Both the position numbers and the translations under genes were made by a program. Positions 26,923-37,225 of a stretch of DNA of 64,000 nucleotides are shown in pieces. This DNA is from Treponema brennaborense DSM 12168 (GTDB lineage: Bacteria > Spirochaetota > Spirochaetia > Treponematales > Treponemataceae), in the NCBI RefSeq assembly GCF_000212415.1, contig NC_015500.1, forward strand, positions 2,666,001 through 2,730,000. Direction: 5' to 3'. The notes below the pieces were generated by a model. It was not told where the DNA came from and did no database searches. It saw only the letters and a program-made list of their open reading frames with translations. Position 1 is the stretch's first letter. Each line of letters opens with the position of its first letter.

Positions 26923-27285
26923 CTAGAATTCAATCCCGGCTTTGCGGGTACCGTCGGCAAGGGCCTTTACTACACCGTGATACAAGTAACCGTTACGGTC
27001 GAATACCACAGTTTTAATGTTCTTGTCTGCAAGGCGTTTACCCATTGCTTCACCGAGTTTCGCAGCTCCGTCCATATTCGGTTTGAGAGAGGCGAATTCC
27101 TTTTCCAGAGTGGAAATAGACGCAAGCGTCTTTCCGGCATCATCATCAATTATCTGCACGAACAGATTGCAGTTGCTGCGGGTCACCGTCATGCGGGGAC
27201 GTTCTGCAGTACCGAAAATCCGTTTGCGGATATGAATCTTTCTCTTGAGACGTTTTCTGTCTTTATCATTAAGTTTTCTGATCAT
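26923..27285 (-). CDS. rplR: 50S ribosomal protein uL18
   Basis: A 120-aa 5S rRNA-binding protein, with the [24 protein letters not shown] core and the [18 protein letters not shown] end. Neighbours rplF and rpsE are in standard order. Confidence 0.97.
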   Translation of the reverse strand: MIRKLNDKDRKRLKRKIHIRKRIFGTAERPRMTVTRSNCNLFVQIIDDDAGKTLASISTLEKEFASLKPNMDGAAKLGEAMGKRLADKNIKTVVFDRNGYLYHGVVKALADGTRKAGIEF

Positions 27286-27297
27286 ATCGCTCTACCC

Positions 27298-27837
27298 TTA
27301 TTTGACGCCGGATTTACCGACCTTCCTTCTAATGGTCTCGGTTTCGTAGCGGATACCCTTTCCTTTATAGGGTTCGGGTTTGCGCAGTTTACGAATCTGA
27401 GCACAGAACTCACCGACAAGCTGCTTATCGATTCCGGAAACAGTAATTTTTCCCTGTCCGTCAGCAGCAACCGTGAGTCCTTCAGGAATTACGGCGATAA
27501 AATCCGAGGAATAGCCCAGGTTCATGACGAGCATTTTACCCTGAACTTCCGCACGGTAACCGACACCGTTAATGATCAGGCTCCGTGAAAAACCGTCCGT
27601 TACGCCGACAACCATGTTGTGAATCAGGTTGCGGTACAAACCCTGAGCCGCGTTCGCAGCTTTGGTTTCGTCGGTCGGAGTTACGTGAACCAGTCCGTCT
27701 TTAACTTCAATAAAAACGTTCGCCGTATAGTGCTGAGAGAGTTTTCCCTTGGGACCCTCAACGTCAACACTTGCAGGCTGCACGTTAATTTTTACACCCG
27801 CAGGTACAGTTACGGGAATCTTACCAATACGTGACAT
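27298..27837 (-). CDS. rplF: 50S ribosomal protein uL6
   Basis: A 179-aa protein near the factor-binding site. The opening [15 protein letters not shown] and the signature [14 protein letters not shown] are present. It lies 12 bp after rpsH. Confidence 0.97.
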   Translation of the reverse strand: MSRIGKIPVTVPAGVKINVQPASVDVEGPKGKLSQHYTANVFIEVKDGLVHVTPTDETKAANAAQGLYRNLIHNMVVGVTDGFSRSLIINGVGYRAEVQGKMLVMNLGYSSDFIAVIPEGLTVAADGQGKITVSGIDKQLVGEFCAQIRKLRKPEPYKGKGIRYETETIRRKVGKSGVK

Positions 27838-27849
27838 TATTCCTTCCTC

Positions 27850-28248
27850 TTACCAAACGGTGCAAATCAATTCACCGCCAACCATTTTTTCCGCAGCTTT
27901 TTTACCGGTGGTAACGCCTTGGCTGGTTGACACGATAACCGTACCGTATCCGTTATAGACGCGGGGCAGTTCTTTATAACCGGAGTAAACGCGGCGGCCG
28001 GGAGTGGAAACCTTACGGAGTCCGTGGATGACCGAGGCATTCGTCTCATCATACTTCAGGAAAATGCGGATACAATTGAGTCCGTCCTGACTAACCTTTT
28101 TAAAGTTTTTGATATAACCTTCGGTCTTCAGGATTTTCACGATTTCCAACTTGAGTTTGGAGGCAGGAACATCTACCTTTTCGTGGCGGGCCATTGCCGC
28201 ATTCCTAACCTTTGTCAGCATATCTGCGATGGGGTCTGAAACGCTCAT
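27850..28248 (-). CDS. rpsH: 30S ribosomal protein uS8
   Basis: A 132-aa central-domain protein, with [13 protein letters not shown] at the start and the C-terminal [12 protein letters not shown] motif that binds 16S helix 21. In other bacteria uS8 represses the spc operon. Confidence 0.97.
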   Translation of the reverse strand: MSVSDPIADMLTKVRNAAMARHEKVDVPASKLKLEIVKILKTEGYIKNFKKVSQDGLNCIRIFLKYDETNASVIHGLRKVSTPGRRVYSGYKELPRVYNGYGTVIVSTSQGVTTGKKAAEKMVGGELICTVW

Positions 28249-28263
28249 TCTATTCTCCTACCT

Positions 28264-28449
28264 CTACCAGCTGGACTTTGTGACGCCCGGCAACAGGCCT
28301 TCACTAGCTAACTTGCGGAAACACAGACGACACATCTTATATTTCCGAAGATATCCGCGCGGACGACCGCAAATCTGGCACCGATTGTATTTCCGGGAGC
28401 TGTATTTGGGAGTGCGGTTCGCCTTGATAATCATTGATTTCTTAGCCAT
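28264..28449 (-). CDS. rpsZ: 30S ribosomal protein uS14, zinc type
   Basis: A 61-aa short form of uS14 with a CxxC(x12)CxxC zinc ribbon (CQICG and CRLC). It starts [19 protein letters not shown]. The zinc-free long form is not seen in the window. Confidence 0.96.
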   Translation of the reverse strand: MAKKSMIIKANRTPKYSSRKYNRCQICGRPRGYLRKYKMCRLCFRKLASEGLLPGVTKSSW

Positions 28450-28460
28450 GAATTCCTCTC

Positions 28461-29012
28461 TTACTTTCTGAAGGGCATTCCGAACTTGGCAAGCAAAGCA
28501 CGGGCGTCACTATCGGTTTCCGCACTTGTAACAATAGCAATATTCAACCCTGCAACGCGTTCGATCTTGTCGAAGTCGATTTCAGGGAAAATGATCTGCT
28601 CTGTAATGCCAAGAGAAAAGTTTCCGTGACCGTCAAATCCGGAAGATTTGATACCGCGGAAATCCTTAACACGGGGTAATGCAACGTTGATGAGCCGGTC
28701 CAGGAATTCATACATCTGGGCGCCGCGCAACGTTACCATTACACCGACCTCATTGCCCTGACGCAGTTTGAAGTTCGCAATACTCTTTCTTGCTCTTGTC
28801 TTCACAGCTTTCTGACCGGTAATAGCCGTTATGTCAGTAACTGCGGCGTCAAGAAGTTTCTTATTTGCGAGTGCTTCACCCACGCCCATGCTTACTACGA
28901 TCTTTTGAACCGAAGGGATTTGCATGACGGACTTATAACCGAGCTCTTTGAACAACTCGGGGGCGATAGTGTCCTTATAGACTTTCTTAAGCCGAGGTAC
29001 ATAATTACTCAT
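28461..29012 (-). CDS. rplE: 50S ribosomal protein uL5
   Basis: A 183-aa protein that binds 5S rRNA and P-site tRNA. The ATG at 29012 overlaps the rplX stop (TAATG) and gives the usual [11 protein letters not shown] start; the longer frame from 29030 lies inside rplX and is not used. Confidence 0.97.
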   Translation of the reverse strand: MSNYVPRLKKVYKDTIAPELFKELGYKSVMQIPSVQKIVVSMGVGEALANKKLLDAAVTDITAITGQKAVKTRARKSIANFKLRQGNEVGVMVTLRGAQMYEFLDRLINVALPRVKDFRGIKSSGFDGHGNFSLGITEQIIFPEIDFDKIERVAGLNIAIVTSAETDSDARALLAKFGMPFRK

Positions 29013-29326
29013 TACAGTGTGTCTCCACATTTACGGCAGACGCGAAGTTTTTTGTCGCCGTCGAGTTTATATCCGATTTTAGTAGGACCGCATTTTTTGC
29101 ATACGATCGCTACGTTAGAAATATGCAACGGCGCTTCAATCTCGGCGATACCGCCGTGATCCTGCTGGTTGCGTTTTTTCATCGCTTTTTTGACAATATT
29201 GCAACCGGCGACAATGACTCTGTCCTTATCGCTTACTACGCGAACTACCGTACCGCGCTTGCCTTTGTCTTTTCCGGCAATGATTTCTACCATATCGTCC
29301 TTATGGATCTTGAATTTCTTAACCAT
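29012..29326 (-). CDS. rplX: 50S ribosomal protein uL24
   Basis: A 104-aa assembly-initiating protein with the KOW motif ([22 protein letters not shown]) and a CxxC/CxxC pair late in the chain that may bind zinc. The ATG at 29326 is 8 nt from AGGAG and is preferred to a TTG two codons earlier. Confidence 0.96.
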   Translation of the reverse strand: MVKKFKIHKDDMVEIIAGKDKGKRGTVVRVVSDKDRVIVAGCNIVKKAMKKRNQQDHGGIAEIEAPLHISNVAIVCKKCGPTKIGYKLDGDKKLRVCRKCGDTL

Positions 29327-29352
29327 TTCCAATTCTCCTAAAGAACTTATTC

Positions 29353-29721
29353 TTACAGAACTTCCGGCGCCAGCGATACGATTTTCATATAATCCATATC
29401 GCGCAGCTCACGGGCTACCGGGCCGAAAATACGCTTACCTTTCGGGTTTTTATTCGCATCAATGATAACGCACGCGTTATCGTCAAAGCGGATATACGTT
29501 CCGTCGGGACGGCGGTATTCTTTTGAAATGCGCACGATAACGGCTTTTTCAATCGAACCCTTTTTGATCGTAGAAGTCGGGATAGCATCCTTAACAGCTA
29601 CAACAATAATATCGCCAATACTCGCATACCGGCGGTGTGAACCGCCGATTACCTTAATACACTGAACGAGTTTTGCACCGGAGTTATCGGCAACGTTCAA
29701 ATTTGACTGCATCTGAATCAT
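29353..29721 (-). CDS. rplN: 50S ribosomal protein uL14
   Basis: A 122-aa protein with the [29 protein letters not shown] signature. It touches bL19 and 16S rRNA at an intersubunit bridge. GGAG precedes the ATG. Confidence 0.97.
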   Translation of the reverse strand: MIQMQSNLNVADNSGAKLVQCIKVIGGSHRRYASIGDIIVVAVKDAIPTSTIKKGSIEKAVIVRISKEYRRPDGTYIRFDDNACVIIDANKNPKGKRIFGPVARELRDMDYMKIVSLAPEVL

Positions 29722-29738
29722 TTCGTTATCTCCTTAGC

Positions 29739-30014
29739 TTATTTTGCCCGTTCAATAATTTCGGCAAGACGCCAGCATTTTTCTCTGCTGATCGGCCGGC
29801 ATTCTACGATGCGAACTTTATCACCAACGTGAGCATCATTCAGTTCATCGTGAGCCTTGCATTTCTTGACGCGCGTAACGTATTTCTTATAAAGCCGATG
29901 CAGCTTTTTGGTCGTTACGGATACGACGATGGTTTTATCCATTTTGTCGCTGGTAACGATACCAACAAAAGCGCGTTTTGCAGCCTTATTAGTCTGAACA
30001 ACCTGTTCTTCCAC
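29739..30014 (-). CDS. rpsQ: 30S ribosomal protein uS17
   Basis: A 91-aa OB-fold protein with the signature [20 protein letters not shown] and [13 protein letters not shown]. The start is a GTG with AGGAG 7 nt upstream. A ten-residue N-terminal extension precedes the usual beginning. Confidence 0.96.
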   Translation of the reverse strand: MEEQVVQTNKAAKRAFVGIVTSDKMDKTIVVSVTTKKLHRLYKKYVTRVKKCKAHDELNDAHVGDKVRIVECRPISREKCWRLAEIIERAK

Positions 30015-30024
30015 GGGTCAGCTC

Positions 30025-30225
30025 CTACTTGTCCTGTCCGGCAATCTCTTTCTGCCGGATCAGCGTATTCATGCGGGCGATTTCTCTGCGCATGGTACGT
30101 TTCTGCATGGGATTATCTACATGGCCGATTACCATCTGGAACCGGAGATCCATATACTTCTTCTTCAACTCGTTCCGTTTTACAATCAGTTCAGGATACG
30201 ACAGTTCTTTTTCTTTTTTCGCCAT
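30025..30225 (-). CDS. rpmC: 50S ribosomal protein uL29
   Basis: A 66-aa helical hairpin at the tunnel exit, where SRP and trigger factor dock. It has the VKRNELKKKYMDLRFQMVIG core and RREIARMNTLIRQ end. It lies 10 bp from both neighbours. Confidence 0.95.
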   Translation of the reverse strand: MAKKEKELSYPELIVKRNELKKKYMDLRFQMVIGHVDNPMQKRTMRREIARMNTLIRQKEIAGQDK

Positions 30226-30235
30226 CAGTTACTCC

Positions 30236-30655
30236 TTAGTCAATCGTAGGACGGACTGCAATTTTCGTTTTGATCGGCAATTTACTGCCGGCCAACTGCA
30301 TCGCGCTTTCTGCCAATTCCAAATCGACTCCGCCGATCTCGAACAGGATCTGACCCGGTTTGATTACCGCAGCCCAGAATTCCGGTGCGCCCTTACCTTT
30401 ACCCATACGGGTTTCGGCAGGTTTTTTGGAAATCGGTTTATCCGGGAATACGCGGATCCAGACCTGACCTTTACGGTTGATCTTACGATTCAGCGCGACA
30501 CGGGCAGCTTCAATGTGCCGTGCAGACAGCCAAATCGGTTCCATAGCGACCAGCGCGATATTACCGAAATCGATCGTATTCGCACGCGTCGCGTTTCCCT
30601 TGATTCTGCTGCGCTGCACCTTACGGTGCATAACTCTTTTAGGTGCGAGTGCCAT
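30236..30655 (-). CDS. rplP: 50S ribosomal protein uL16
   Basis: A 139-aa protein near the peptidyl-transferase centre, with [17 protein letters not shown] and the [18 protein letters not shown] signature. The ATG at 30655 is 6 nt after GGAG and 2 nt after the rpsC stop. Confidence 0.97.
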   Translation of the reverse strand: MALAPKRVMHRKVQRSRIKGNATRANTIDFGNIALVAMEPIWLSARHIEAARVALNRKINRKGQVWIRVFPDKPISKKPAETRMGKGKGAPEFWAAVIKPGQILFEIGGVDLELAESAMQLAGSKLPIKTKIAVRPTID

Positions 30656-30657
30656 CA

Positions 30658-31404
30658 CTAACTCCTTGAAGCTTTAGCGCCACGGTCTGCGCGGGGTGCG
30701 CGTTCCGCACGATCAGAACGTTCACGGCGCTGCTTTTTTACCAGCTGGCCCGCGTCTTCATTCTGTTCGTGGCTGTACATCATTCCGTTATAAACCCATA
30801 CTTTAACACCGATTTTTCCGTATGTCGTATGAGCTTCCGCAAAACCGTAATCGATATCCGCACGAAGCGTATGCAGAGGAACGCGTCCCTCTTTATGCTC
30901 TTCCGTACGGGACATCTCCGCACCGCCGAGACGGCCGCTGATACGGATTTTCACACCCTGAGATCCCGCTTTCATCGCGTTACCGGAAGCCTGTTTCAGC
31001 GCCTTGCGGAACGAACCGCGGCTCATCAACTGACGGGCAACGTTCTGGGCGATCAGGGAAGCATTGATTTCAGCACGTTTGATCTCTTTGATCTTGATCT
31101 GAACTTTTTTGGTCAAATGCTTCTGGATCTCGACACCGATTTTTTCGATGTTGGCACCTTTTACACCGATAATCACTCCGGGGCGGGCGGTATGAATCAC
31201 AATGGTAACCCGCTGCGGATGACGAACAATTTCAATTTCGGCAATATCGGCGTTTTTGCATTCGGGCAGATCCTGTACCATTTTTCTGATTTTCAGATCT
31301 TCAAGAACCAGATCGGCATACTCGCGTGAATCTGCATACCAGCGAGACTGCCAAGTCTTGTTAACGCCAAGCCGCAATCCGATAGGATTTACTTTCTGTC
31401 CCAT
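30658..31404 (-). CDS. rpsC: 30S ribosomal protein uS3
   Basis: A 248-aa protein at the mRNA entry channel with a type II KH domain ([17 protein letters not shown]). The C-terminal 30 residues are Arg/Ala-rich, as in many relatives. The start MGQKVNPIG at 31404 lies one base past the rplV stop; the longer frame from 31425 is inside rplV. Confidence 0.97.
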   Translation of the reverse strand: MGQKVNPIGLRLGVNKTWQSRWYADSREYADLVLEDLKIRKMVQDLPECKNADIAEIEIVRHPQRVTIVIHTARPGVIIGVKGANIEKIGVEIQKHLTKKVQIKIKEIKRAEINASLIAQNVARQLMSRGSFRKALKQASGNAMKAGSQGVKIRISGRLGGAEMSRTEEHKEGRVPLHTLRADIDYGFAEAHTTYGKIGVKVWVYNGMMYSHEQNEDAGQLVKKQRRERSDRAERAPRADRGAKASRS

Positions 31405-31405
31405 C

Positions 31406-31762
31406 TTATTCCCCCGCCTTTTCATCTACTACGACGGTAATATGACACATACGTTTCAAAAGCATGTCGGCGCGTCCGCGGGCGCGGAACCATACACGTT
31501 TCAGACGCGGACCTTCGTCGATGCGAATTTCCTTAACGTACAGCATATCTTCATCAAGCTTTTTATTAGCATAGAGCGCGTTCGCAATCGCGGATTTCAT
31601 CGTTCCGCGGATCAGATCGGCACCTTTCTGAGGCATATTCTCAAGAATAGCCATAGCTTCCGAACAGGTCTTCCGTTTTACGACATTTGCTACGGGACGA
31701 ACCTTCGTAGGAGATGCGATAAGGAATTTTGTAACGGCTCTATATCCAGTTTTTTCAGCCAT
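31406..31762 (-). CDS. rplV: 50S ribosomal protein uL22
   Basis: A 118-aa tunnel protein. The loop region that lines the exit tunnel ([20 protein letters not shown]) is intact. Of three possible starts (31771 GTG, 31765 ATG, 31762 ATG) the last best fits the AGGTGG spacing and family length. Confidence 0.95.
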   Translation of the reverse strand: MAEKTGYRAVTKFLIASPTKVRPVANVVKRKTCSEAMAILENMPQKGADLIRGTMKSAIANALYANKKLDEDMLYVKEIRIDEGPRLKRVWFRARGRADMLLKRMCHITVVVDEKAGE

Positions 31763-31771
31763 CATATCCAC

Positions 31772-32050
31772 CTATTTTCCAGCCTTTTTGTCAGAACCGG
31801 CATGACCACGGAAGATACGCGTAGGAGCAAATTCGCCGAGCTTGTGGCCGACAAGGTTTTCCGTAACGTATACAGGTACCCATGACTTACCGTTATACAC
31901 TGAAATCGTATTTCCTACCATTTCAGGAATAATCGTCGAGCAGCGCGAGTATGTTTTAATCATCTTGCGGTCTGCCGCCTTGTTCATTTCAATAACCTTC
32001 TTATAAAGGCTCTTCTCAATAAAAGGACCTTTTTTAACAGATCTTGACAC
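31772..32050 (-). CDS. rpsS: 30S ribosomal protein uS19
   Basis: A 92-aa head protein that binds with uS13. It starts [18 protein letters not shown] and has the [24 protein letters not shown] core. Confidence 0.97.
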   Translation of the reverse strand: MSRSVKKGPFIEKSLYKKVIEMNKAADRKMIKTYSRCSTIIPEMVGNTISVYNGKSWVPVYVTENLVGHKLGEFAPTRIFRGHAGSDKKAGK

Positions 32051-32067
32051 GGTTATCTCCTATCCTG

Positions 32068-32892
32068 CTACTTCTTCCGGCGTGAAACAATAAAATTGTC
32101 CGACACCTTCCGCTTGTTGCGGGTTTTGTATCCACGGCAAGGCTGTCCCCAAGGAGTAACGGGGTTACGTCCTTTACCGGCGCCTTCACCACCACCAAGC
32201 GGATGATCAACAGGGTTCATAGCCATACCGCGGACAGTAGGTCTGATACCGCGCCATCTGTTACGTCCCGCTTTACCGAGTTGCGTATTCATGCGGTCTT
32301 CGTTACCGACGACACCGATAGTGGCATAGCACTTTCCGTGAATTCGGCGCATTTCGCTTGAAGGAAGGCGGATCGTGACGTATTCTCCTTCCTTTGCCGC
32401 TACCAGCGCGCTCGCACCGGCAGACCGAACCAACTGTCCGCCGCGGCCGAGCGTAAGCTCGATGTTATGAACGGTAAACCCTACGGGAATTGCTTCCAAA
32501 GGCAGCGCGTTTCCCACAACGGGAGCGGCGTTGTCGCCGGACATAATTTTCTGTCCGACGGTTAAACCTTTCGGTGCAATAATATAACGTTTATCACCAT
32601 CCGCATAAAAAATCAGCGCGATGTTGGCACTGCGGTTCGGATCGTACTCGATAGTCTTAACCGTACCCGGAATACCGTGTTTATCACGTTTAAAATCAAT
32701 CTCGCGGAACTTGCGCTTGTGACCGCCGCCCTGATGACGGACGGAAATACGTCCGCCGGCACCGCGACCGCCGTGCGCGTTACGACCGTGAGTCAAACCT
32801 TTTTCGGGCTTGTCAGTCGTTACTTCGTCTCTCCGCAGGTCAATACGAGTTCTTGTACCTGCGGTTATCGGCTTATATACTTTAAGAGCCAT
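32068..32892 (-). CDS. rplB: 50S ribosomal protein uL2
   Basis: A 274-aa protein needed for subunit joining and peptidyl-transferase assembly. The C-terminal signature [21 protein letters not shown] contains the conserved histidine of the active-site region. Confidence 0.98.
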   Translation of the reverse strand: MALKVYKPITAGTRTRIDLRRDEVTTDKPEKGLTHGRNAHGGRGAGGRISVRHQGGGHKRKFREIDFKRDKHGIPGTVKTIEYDPNRSANIALIFYADGDKRYIIAPKGLTVGQKIMSGDNAAPVVGNALPLEAIPVGFTVHNIELTLGRGGQLVRSAGASALVAAKEGEYVTIRLPSSEMRRIHGKCYATIGVVGNEDRMNTQLGKAGRNRWRGIRPTVRGMAMNPVDHPLGGGEGAGKGRNPVTPWGQPCRGYKTRNKRKVSDNFIVSRRKK

Positions 32893-32930
32893 AGTTATTG
32901 GTTCCCCTTAATCCAACGAAACCGAGAGGC

Positions 32931-33215
32931 TTAGACGCCTTCGAATATCTTGATTGTTTCGCCAGGCGCAAGCTTGACGATAGCCTTTTTCCAGCTGGAA
33001 GTTTTACCGGCCCGATAGCGGACACGTTTCATTTTTCCACCCACATTCATTACCGTACAGCCTACAACTTTTACATTGAAAAGTTTGCGGACAGCTTCTT
33101 TGATCTGAATTTTGTCCGCCGAAGGCGCTACTTTGAATACGTATTTTCCTTCTTCACGCAGCTGAGTTGCTTTCTCTGAAAGCACAGGCTCGATAAGGAT
33201 ATCTTCATATACCAT
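32931..33215 (-). CDS. rplW: 50S ribosomal protein uL23
   Basis: A 94-aa protein at the tunnel exit and a docking point for SRP and trigger factor. It has the YKIPVLSEK-like opening as DILIEPVLSEKAT and the RYRAGKTSSWKKAIVKL end. Its start overlaps the rplD stop by one base. Confidence 0.96.
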   Translation of the reverse strand: MVYEDILIEPVLSEKATQLREEGKYVFKVAPSADKIQIKEAVRKLFNVKVVGCTVMNVGGKMKRVRYRAGKTSSWKKAIVKLAPGETIKIFEGV

Positions 33216-33847
33216 TATTCAGCCCCCTCACCATAGAAACCGGAAAGATTTTTTACCGCGGATTCAAGCATGATAACTTTTCTTCCGTAAAACAGATCGT
33301 GTGCACGAAGTCTGTTGTAAGAAAGGAACGATACGGCCGGAATATTGCGTCCCGCCTGCTTAATATTCGCATCATCATCTTTCAAAACGATGACCGTGCG
33401 TCCGTCCGAAGGGAAATTCTTCAGAATGGCTACAAGATCCTTTGTTTTGCCGCTTTCTACGGTAAAATCTTCAATTACCGTAAGTCTGTCGCCCTGAGCT
33501 TTCAGGCTCAAAATCGACTTCATCGCCAGCCGTTTTACTTTTTTGGGTAAAACAAAACTGAAATCACGCGGTTTCGGCCCGAAGATGACTCCGCCGCCTC
33601 TGCAAAGAGGAGACTTTTTATCACCACGGCGGGCACGTCCGGTTCCCTTCTGTTTATACGGCTTCGCATTGCTGCCATGTACTTCAGAACGATCTTTCGT
33701 ACAGGCGGTACCGACGCGTTTGTTTGCTAACTCATTATTGATGGCGTAATAGATAACGTCTTCATTGACCGGGAGGCCGAACACTTTATCATCAAGAGTA
33801 ATAGTCCTAAGCTCTTTGCCATCGACTGAATAGACTTTCTTTTCCAT
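33215..33847 (-). CDS. rplD: 50S ribosomal protein uL4
   Basis: A 210-aa protein whose extended loop (QKGTGRARRGDKKSPLCRGGGVIFGPKPRDFS) lines the exit tunnel. In other bacteria uL4 represses its own S10 operon. Confidence 0.97.
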   Translation of the reverse strand: MEKKVYSVDGKELRTITLDDKVFGLPVNEDVIYYAINNELANKRVGTACTKDRSEVHGSNAKPYKQKGTGRARRGDKKSPLCRGGGVIFGPKPRDFSFVLPKKVKRLAMKSILSLKAQGDRLTVIEDFTVESGKTKDLVAILKNFPSDGRTVIVLKDDDANIKQAGRNIPAVSFLSYNRLRAHDLFYGRKVIMLESAVKNLSGFYGEGAE

Positions 33848-33862
33848 CGTCTTCCTCTGTCG

Positions 33863-34483
33863 TTATTTCTTTACCGCGGACTTGATGATCAGCGTACAGT
33901 CTTTATTCCCGGGCACAGACCCGCGAACCATCACTACTTTCAGCTCAGGATCAACTTTGATGACTTTCAGATTCTGAACGGTTATGCGTTCGCATCCCAT
34001 GTGACCAGGCATCTTGATATTCTTGAAGCTGTGTCCGGGAGACGTACACTGTCCCGTTGAACCGGCTTCCCGGTGGAACTTTGAACCGTGAGTGGCACGT
34101 CCGCCATGGAAACCCCATCTTTTCATTACACCCTGAAACCCCTTACCTTTCGAGGTAGCGGTAACATCCACATAATTGGTGTTTTCAAAAAGTTCGACAC
34201 CAATCTGATCACCCACGGCAACTTCATTGCTGAAATCACGGAATTCTTTCAAATGCCGCTTGGGGGTAATACCTTCGGGAAACTGACCGGCATACGGTTT
34301 TGAAATCTGCGAGTTCTTCAGGTCTCCGAGACCGAGAACGACAGCGTCATAGCCGAACGTTTCCTTCGTCTTGCAGGCAACGACCACATTCGGGTCAACG
34401 CGGATCACAGTAACCGGCGTAAGGTTACCGTCTTCGTCGAACACCTGAGTCATTCCCACTTTTGTTGCAATCAGACCTTTCAT
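33863..34483 (-). CDS. rplC: 50S ribosomal protein uL3
   Basis: A 206-aa protein whose long loop reaches the peptidyl-transferase centre. The signature [27 protein letters not shown] is complete. About 100 bp separate it from rpsJ, longer than usual for this operon, with two hairpins in the gap. Confidence 0.97.
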   Translation of the reverse strand: MKGLIATKVGMTQVFDEDGNLTPVTVIRVDPNVVVACKTKETFGYDAVVLGLGDLKNSQISKPYAGQFPEGITPKRHLKEFRDFSNEVAVGDQIGVELFENTNYVDVTATSKGKGFQGVMKRWGFHGGRATHGSKFHREAGSTGQCTSPGHSFKNIKMPGHMGCERITVQNLKVIKVDPELKVVMVRGSVPGNKDCTLIIKSAVKK

Positions 34484-34501
34484 TCTGATACGTCTCCTTG
34501 T

Positions 34502-34590
34502 GAAAGAAACAAACGTTTCTTTCCATATCGGCCGCCATTCCCTGATCCGGGGAACCGTACCGGTTTTTACAGTAAGAAAATATCTTACTG
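34502..34590 (-). promoter_or_regulatory. Two hairpins between rpsJ and rplC
   Basis: An 8-bp stem (CAGTAAGA/TCTTACTG, 34570-34590) overlaps the rpsJ stop codon. A 9-bp stem with a 4-nt loop (GAAAGAAAC/GTTTCTTTC, 34502-34523) lies 19 bp before the rplC start. Neither has a U-tract on the minus strand, so processing or translational control is more likely than termination. Confidence 0.5.
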
Positions 34591-34893
34591 TTTTATTTCA
34601 ACATCTACACCAGCCGGCAGTTCAAGCTTCATCAGCGAATCCATAACGTCCGCCGAAGGCTCGATAATATCAATAAGCCGCTTGTGCGTCCGCATTTCAA
34701 ACTGCTCACGTGATTTTTTGTTTACGTGAGGTGAACGCAGAACAGTCACCTTATTAATTCTGGTCGGCAGCGGAATCGGTCCGGAAACCTTAGCTCCTGC
34801 CTGCTGAACAGTCTGCACGATGGCTTTTGCGCTCTGATCGATCAGCCCTACATCAAATGCCCGAAGTCTGACGCGAATCTTATCGGTAGCCAT
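34585..34893 (-). CDS. rpsJ: 30S ribosomal protein uS10
   Basis: A 102-aa protein, also called NusE because it joins antitermination complexes with NusB. It begins [16 protein letters not shown] and has the RTHKRLIDI motif. The ATG at 34893 follows AGGAGG; the longer frame to 34965 crosses the tuf-rpsJ hairpin and is rejected. Confidence 0.97.
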   Translation of the reverse strand: MATDKIRVRLRAFDVGLIDQSAKAIVQTVQQAGAKVSGPIPLPTRINKVTVLRSPHVNKKSREQFEMRTHKRLIDIIEPSADVMDSLMKLELPAGVDVEIKQ

Positions 34894-34916
34894 TATTCCT
34901 CCTGGAAAATGCGGAG

Positions 34917-34954
34917 GCTGTCTGAACGGTGATGTTACACGCCTCTCAGACAGC
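34917..34954 (-). promoter_or_regulatory. Hairpin between tuf and rpsJ
   Basis: A 9-bp stem (GCTGTCTGA/TCAGACAGC) lies in the 78-bp gap. No U-tract follows on the minus strand. It may mark an mRNA processing site that separates very abundant tuf mRNA from the S10 genes (inference). Confidence 0.5.
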
Positions 34955-34971
34955 GCTCGCTCCAAAACAAT

Positions 34972-36159
34972 TTATTCGATAATATTTGTTACCTGGCCGG
35001 ATGCAATAGTGCGTCCGCCTTCACGAATAGCGAATTTAAGACCTTTGTCCATTGCAACGGGGTGGATCAATTCACCGATAACGGTCGTATTGTCACCGGG
35101 TTTTACCATGTCCACGCCGGCAGGCAGCGTGATCGTTCCGGTAATATCCGTCGTTCTGAAATAGAACTGAGGGCGATATCCGGAGAAGAACGGGCTGTGA
35201 CGTCCGCCTTCTTCCTTGGACAGAACGTACACCTGTCCTTCGAATTTCGTGTGCGGATGGATTGAACCCGGCTTTGCAAGAACCTGACCGCGTTCAACCG
35301 CTTTTTTATCGATACCGCGGAGCAGCAGACCGACGTTATCGCCCGCTTCACCCTGATCCAACAGTTTGTTGAACATTTCGATACCGGTAATAACCGTTTT
35401 CTGCGTGGGTTTGATACCGATGATTTCGACTTCTTCGTTCATATGAACGATACCGCGTTCGATACGTCCCGTTACTACGGTACCGCGGCCGGAAATCGTG
35501 AACACGTCTTCGATCGGCATCAGGAACGGCAGGTCCGCCGCACGCTCCGGATCTTTGAAATAAGTATCCATGGTATCCAGCAGTTCGTCGATACAAGCGG
35601 TCGCTTCGGGATTATCCGGTTCGGACAGTGCTTTAAATGCAGAACCCTTGATAATCGGAGTTTCAGCAGGGAATCCGTAAGACGTCAGAACGTCGCGAAC
35701 TTCTTCTTCGACCAATTCGAGCAGTTCAGGATCGTCGATCAGGTCGACCTTGTTCAGAAATACGATCATTCCGGGAACGCCTACCTGACGGGCGAGCAGG
35801 ATGTGTTCGCGAGTCTGGGGCATAACGGAGTCGGGAGCGGAAACTACGAGAATAGCACCGTCCATCTGAGCGGCACCGGTGATCATGTTCTTGATATAGT
35901 CCGCGTGGCCGGGGCAGTCGATGTGTGCGTAGTGGCGCTTATTTGACTGATACTCAAGGTGACGGGTATTGATCGTGATACCGCGTGCTTTTTCTTCCGG
36001 GGCGTTATCGATTTCATCATACTTCAGAGCTTTGTCGCCGAATTTTTGAGCGCAGTGCTGAGTAATTGCCGCAGAAAGAGTTGTCTTACCATGGTCAACG
36101 TGACCGATGGTTCCTACGTTCATGTGCGGTTTGGTTCTCTCGAACTTTTCCTTTGCCAT
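34972..36159 (-). CDS. tuf: Translation elongation factor Tu
   Basis: A 395-aa GTPase that delivers aminoacyl-tRNA to the ribosome. The G motifs are [17 protein letters not shown] and NKVDLIDD; domains 2 and 3 follow in normal order. AGGAGG sits before the ATG and a near-consensus promoter is at 36213-36241. fusA, which usually precedes tuf, is not in this cluster. Confidence 0.98.
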   Translation of the reverse strand: MAKEKFERTKPHMNVGTIGHVDHGKTTLSAAITQHCAQKFGDKALKYDEIDNAPEEKARGITINTRHLEYQSNKRHYAHIDCPGHADYIKNMITGAAQMDGAILVVSAPDSVMPQTREHILLARQVGVPGMIVFLNKVDLIDDPELLELVEEEVRDVLTSYGFPAETPIIKGSAFKALSEPDNPEATACIDELLDTMDTYFKDPERAADLPFLMPIEDVFTISGRGTVVTGRIERGIVHMNEEVEIIGIKPTQKTVITGIEMFNKLLDQGEAGDNVGLLLRGIDKKAVERGQVLAKPGSIHPHTKFEGQVYVLSKEEGGRHSPFFSGYRPQFYFRTTDITGTITLPAGVDMVKPGDNTTVIGELIHPVAMDKGLKFAIREGGRTIASGQVTNIIE

Positions 36160-36212
36160 GTAATCCTCCTATACCAGAATATTTCAGGTATATTAAAAAA
36201 TTGCTGTGCTGT

Positions 36213-36241
36213 ATTATAAAGAATATATTCAGCCTTTTCAA
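36213..36241 (-). promoter_or_regulatory. Strong promoter of tuf
   Basis: On the minus strand TTGAAA (36236-36241), 17 bp, TATAAT (36213-36218). Predicted start near 36206 gives a 46-nt leader carrying AGGAGG. It should drive tuf and the following S10-spc-alpha genes. Confidence 0.8.
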
Positions 36242-36289
36242 GCGGAATTATATTCCCATACACATATACACCGAGTTTGAATTTGACGA

Positions 36290-36644
36290 TTTTAAGGAGG
36301 TTAACAGAAAAAACTTTTTTTTCTTGCTTTGACAGCCCATCTATTCGGACTGTTTCGGCCGGAACCACCTATCGCCATCAAACCCATACTTGATGACCGG
36401 TCTGGTATCACGGAGCCTTAAAACAGGACAACCTGTTCTATCAGGAACCCCTTGATCCAAACCATCTATCTGATAGTGCCGACGGCACGTATCGCCAAAT
36501 CAAAGGGCTGCGAACACCTGATTCTTTCCTTAATACGGATCGAATCTTTACGGTTTCGCCGGACGCACAACACGCGCCCGCTTGACTCTCAAAGAACCCT
36601 GAAGCTACAGCTTCCATACAACTGCCTCTTTTATAAACAGGCAG
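36290..36644 (-). ncRNA. Candidate structured RNA or long leader upstream of tuf
   Basis: No gene is seen in this stretch, but the minus-strand transcript would fold into a chain of short hairpins. Stems include GAACTGCC/GGCAGTT (about 36623-36647), GAAGCT/AGCTTC (36601-36614), a 7-bp GC stem with one or two G-U pairs (about 36562-36580), GTGCC/GGCAC (36477-36489), CTATCAG/CTGATAG, AACAGG/CCTGTT (36422-36437), CATCAA/TTGATG (36377-36396) and ACAGTCC/GGGCTGT. Near its 3' end is ACCTCCTT, the same as the anti-Shine-Dalgarno end of 16S rRNA and complementary to the tuf ribosome-binding site. A separate promoter precedes it at 36651. It does not match tmRNA, RNase P, SRP, 6S or T-box features that I know. 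Confidence 0.5.
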
Positions 36645-36650
36645 TTCTTA

Positions 36651-36679
36651 TTTATATACTTTAAAGAAAAAAAAATCAA
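36651..36679 (-). promoter_or_regulatory. Promoter of the structured RNA upstream of tuf
   Basis: On the minus strand TTGATT (36674-36679), 17 bp, TATAAA (36651-36656), directly after the rpsG terminator. Predicted start is near 36644. Confidence 0.65.
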
Positions 36680-36710
36680 GTACTTTAAAAGTATTTATAT
36701 CAGTTTACAA

Positions 36711-36740
36711 TAAAAAAAGAGGCCGAACGGCCTCTTTTTT
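36711..36740 (-). terminator. Terminator of rpsL-rpsG
   Basis: AGAGGCC/GGCCTCT stem with a GAAC loop, flanked by A- and T-runs that make it work on either strand. It lies just past the rpsG stop and separates the rpsL-rpsG unit from tuf. Confidence 0.9.
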
Positions 36741-36742
36741 TT

Positions 36743-37213
36743 CTACCAGCGGTAGTGCGCGAACGCTTTGTTCGCTTCCGCCATTTTATGCGTATCTTCC
36801 TTCTTTTTATAAGCCGTACCGGTATTGTTGAATGCGTCCATCAATTCGTTGGCCAAACATTCACTCATACCGTGACCGCTTTTGGAACGGGCGGCGCCGA
36901 TTACCCAGCGCATCGCCAGCGCTTCGCGGCGGCTTTCGCGGATTTCAATCGGAACCTGATACGTGGCACCGCCGACGCGGCGGGATTTTACTTCCACCAT
37001 CGGCTTTACGTTGTCAAGCGCTTTCAGAAATACTTCAAGCGGGTCTTTGTCCGTTTTCGTTTTAAGCAAATCCATCGCTTCATAAATGATGCTGATACAC
37101 GTTGCTTTTTTGCCGTCAATCATCATACGGGAAACGAATTTCGATACAACGGGACTGTTGTATTTCGGATCGGGCATAATAGGACGGTTAATGCTTTTGT
37201 TCTTTCTTCCCAT
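36743..37213 (-). CDS. rpsG: 30S ribosomal protein uS7
   Basis: A 156-aa head-assembly protein at the E-site. It has [22 protein letters not shown] near the start and the [18 protein letters not shown] motif. It ends 3 bp before the terminator stem region, and fusA does not follow as it does in most bacteria. Confidence 0.97.
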   Translation of the reverse strand: MGRKNKSINRPIMPDPKYNSPVVSKFVSRMMIDGKKATCISIIYEAMDLLKTKTDKDPLEVFLKALDNVKPMVEVKSRRVGGATYQVPIEIRESRREALAMRWVIGAARSKSGHGMSECLANELMDAFNNTGTAYKKKEDTHKMAEANKAFAHYRW

Positions 37214-37225
37214 TTTACTGTCTCC

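Noticed and set aside
36290-36650. tmRNA, RNase P RNA or T-box leader
   Set aside because: No T-arm, CCA end, tag frame, RNase P core or T-box AGGGUGG motif is present; it is kept only as an unclassified structured RNA.
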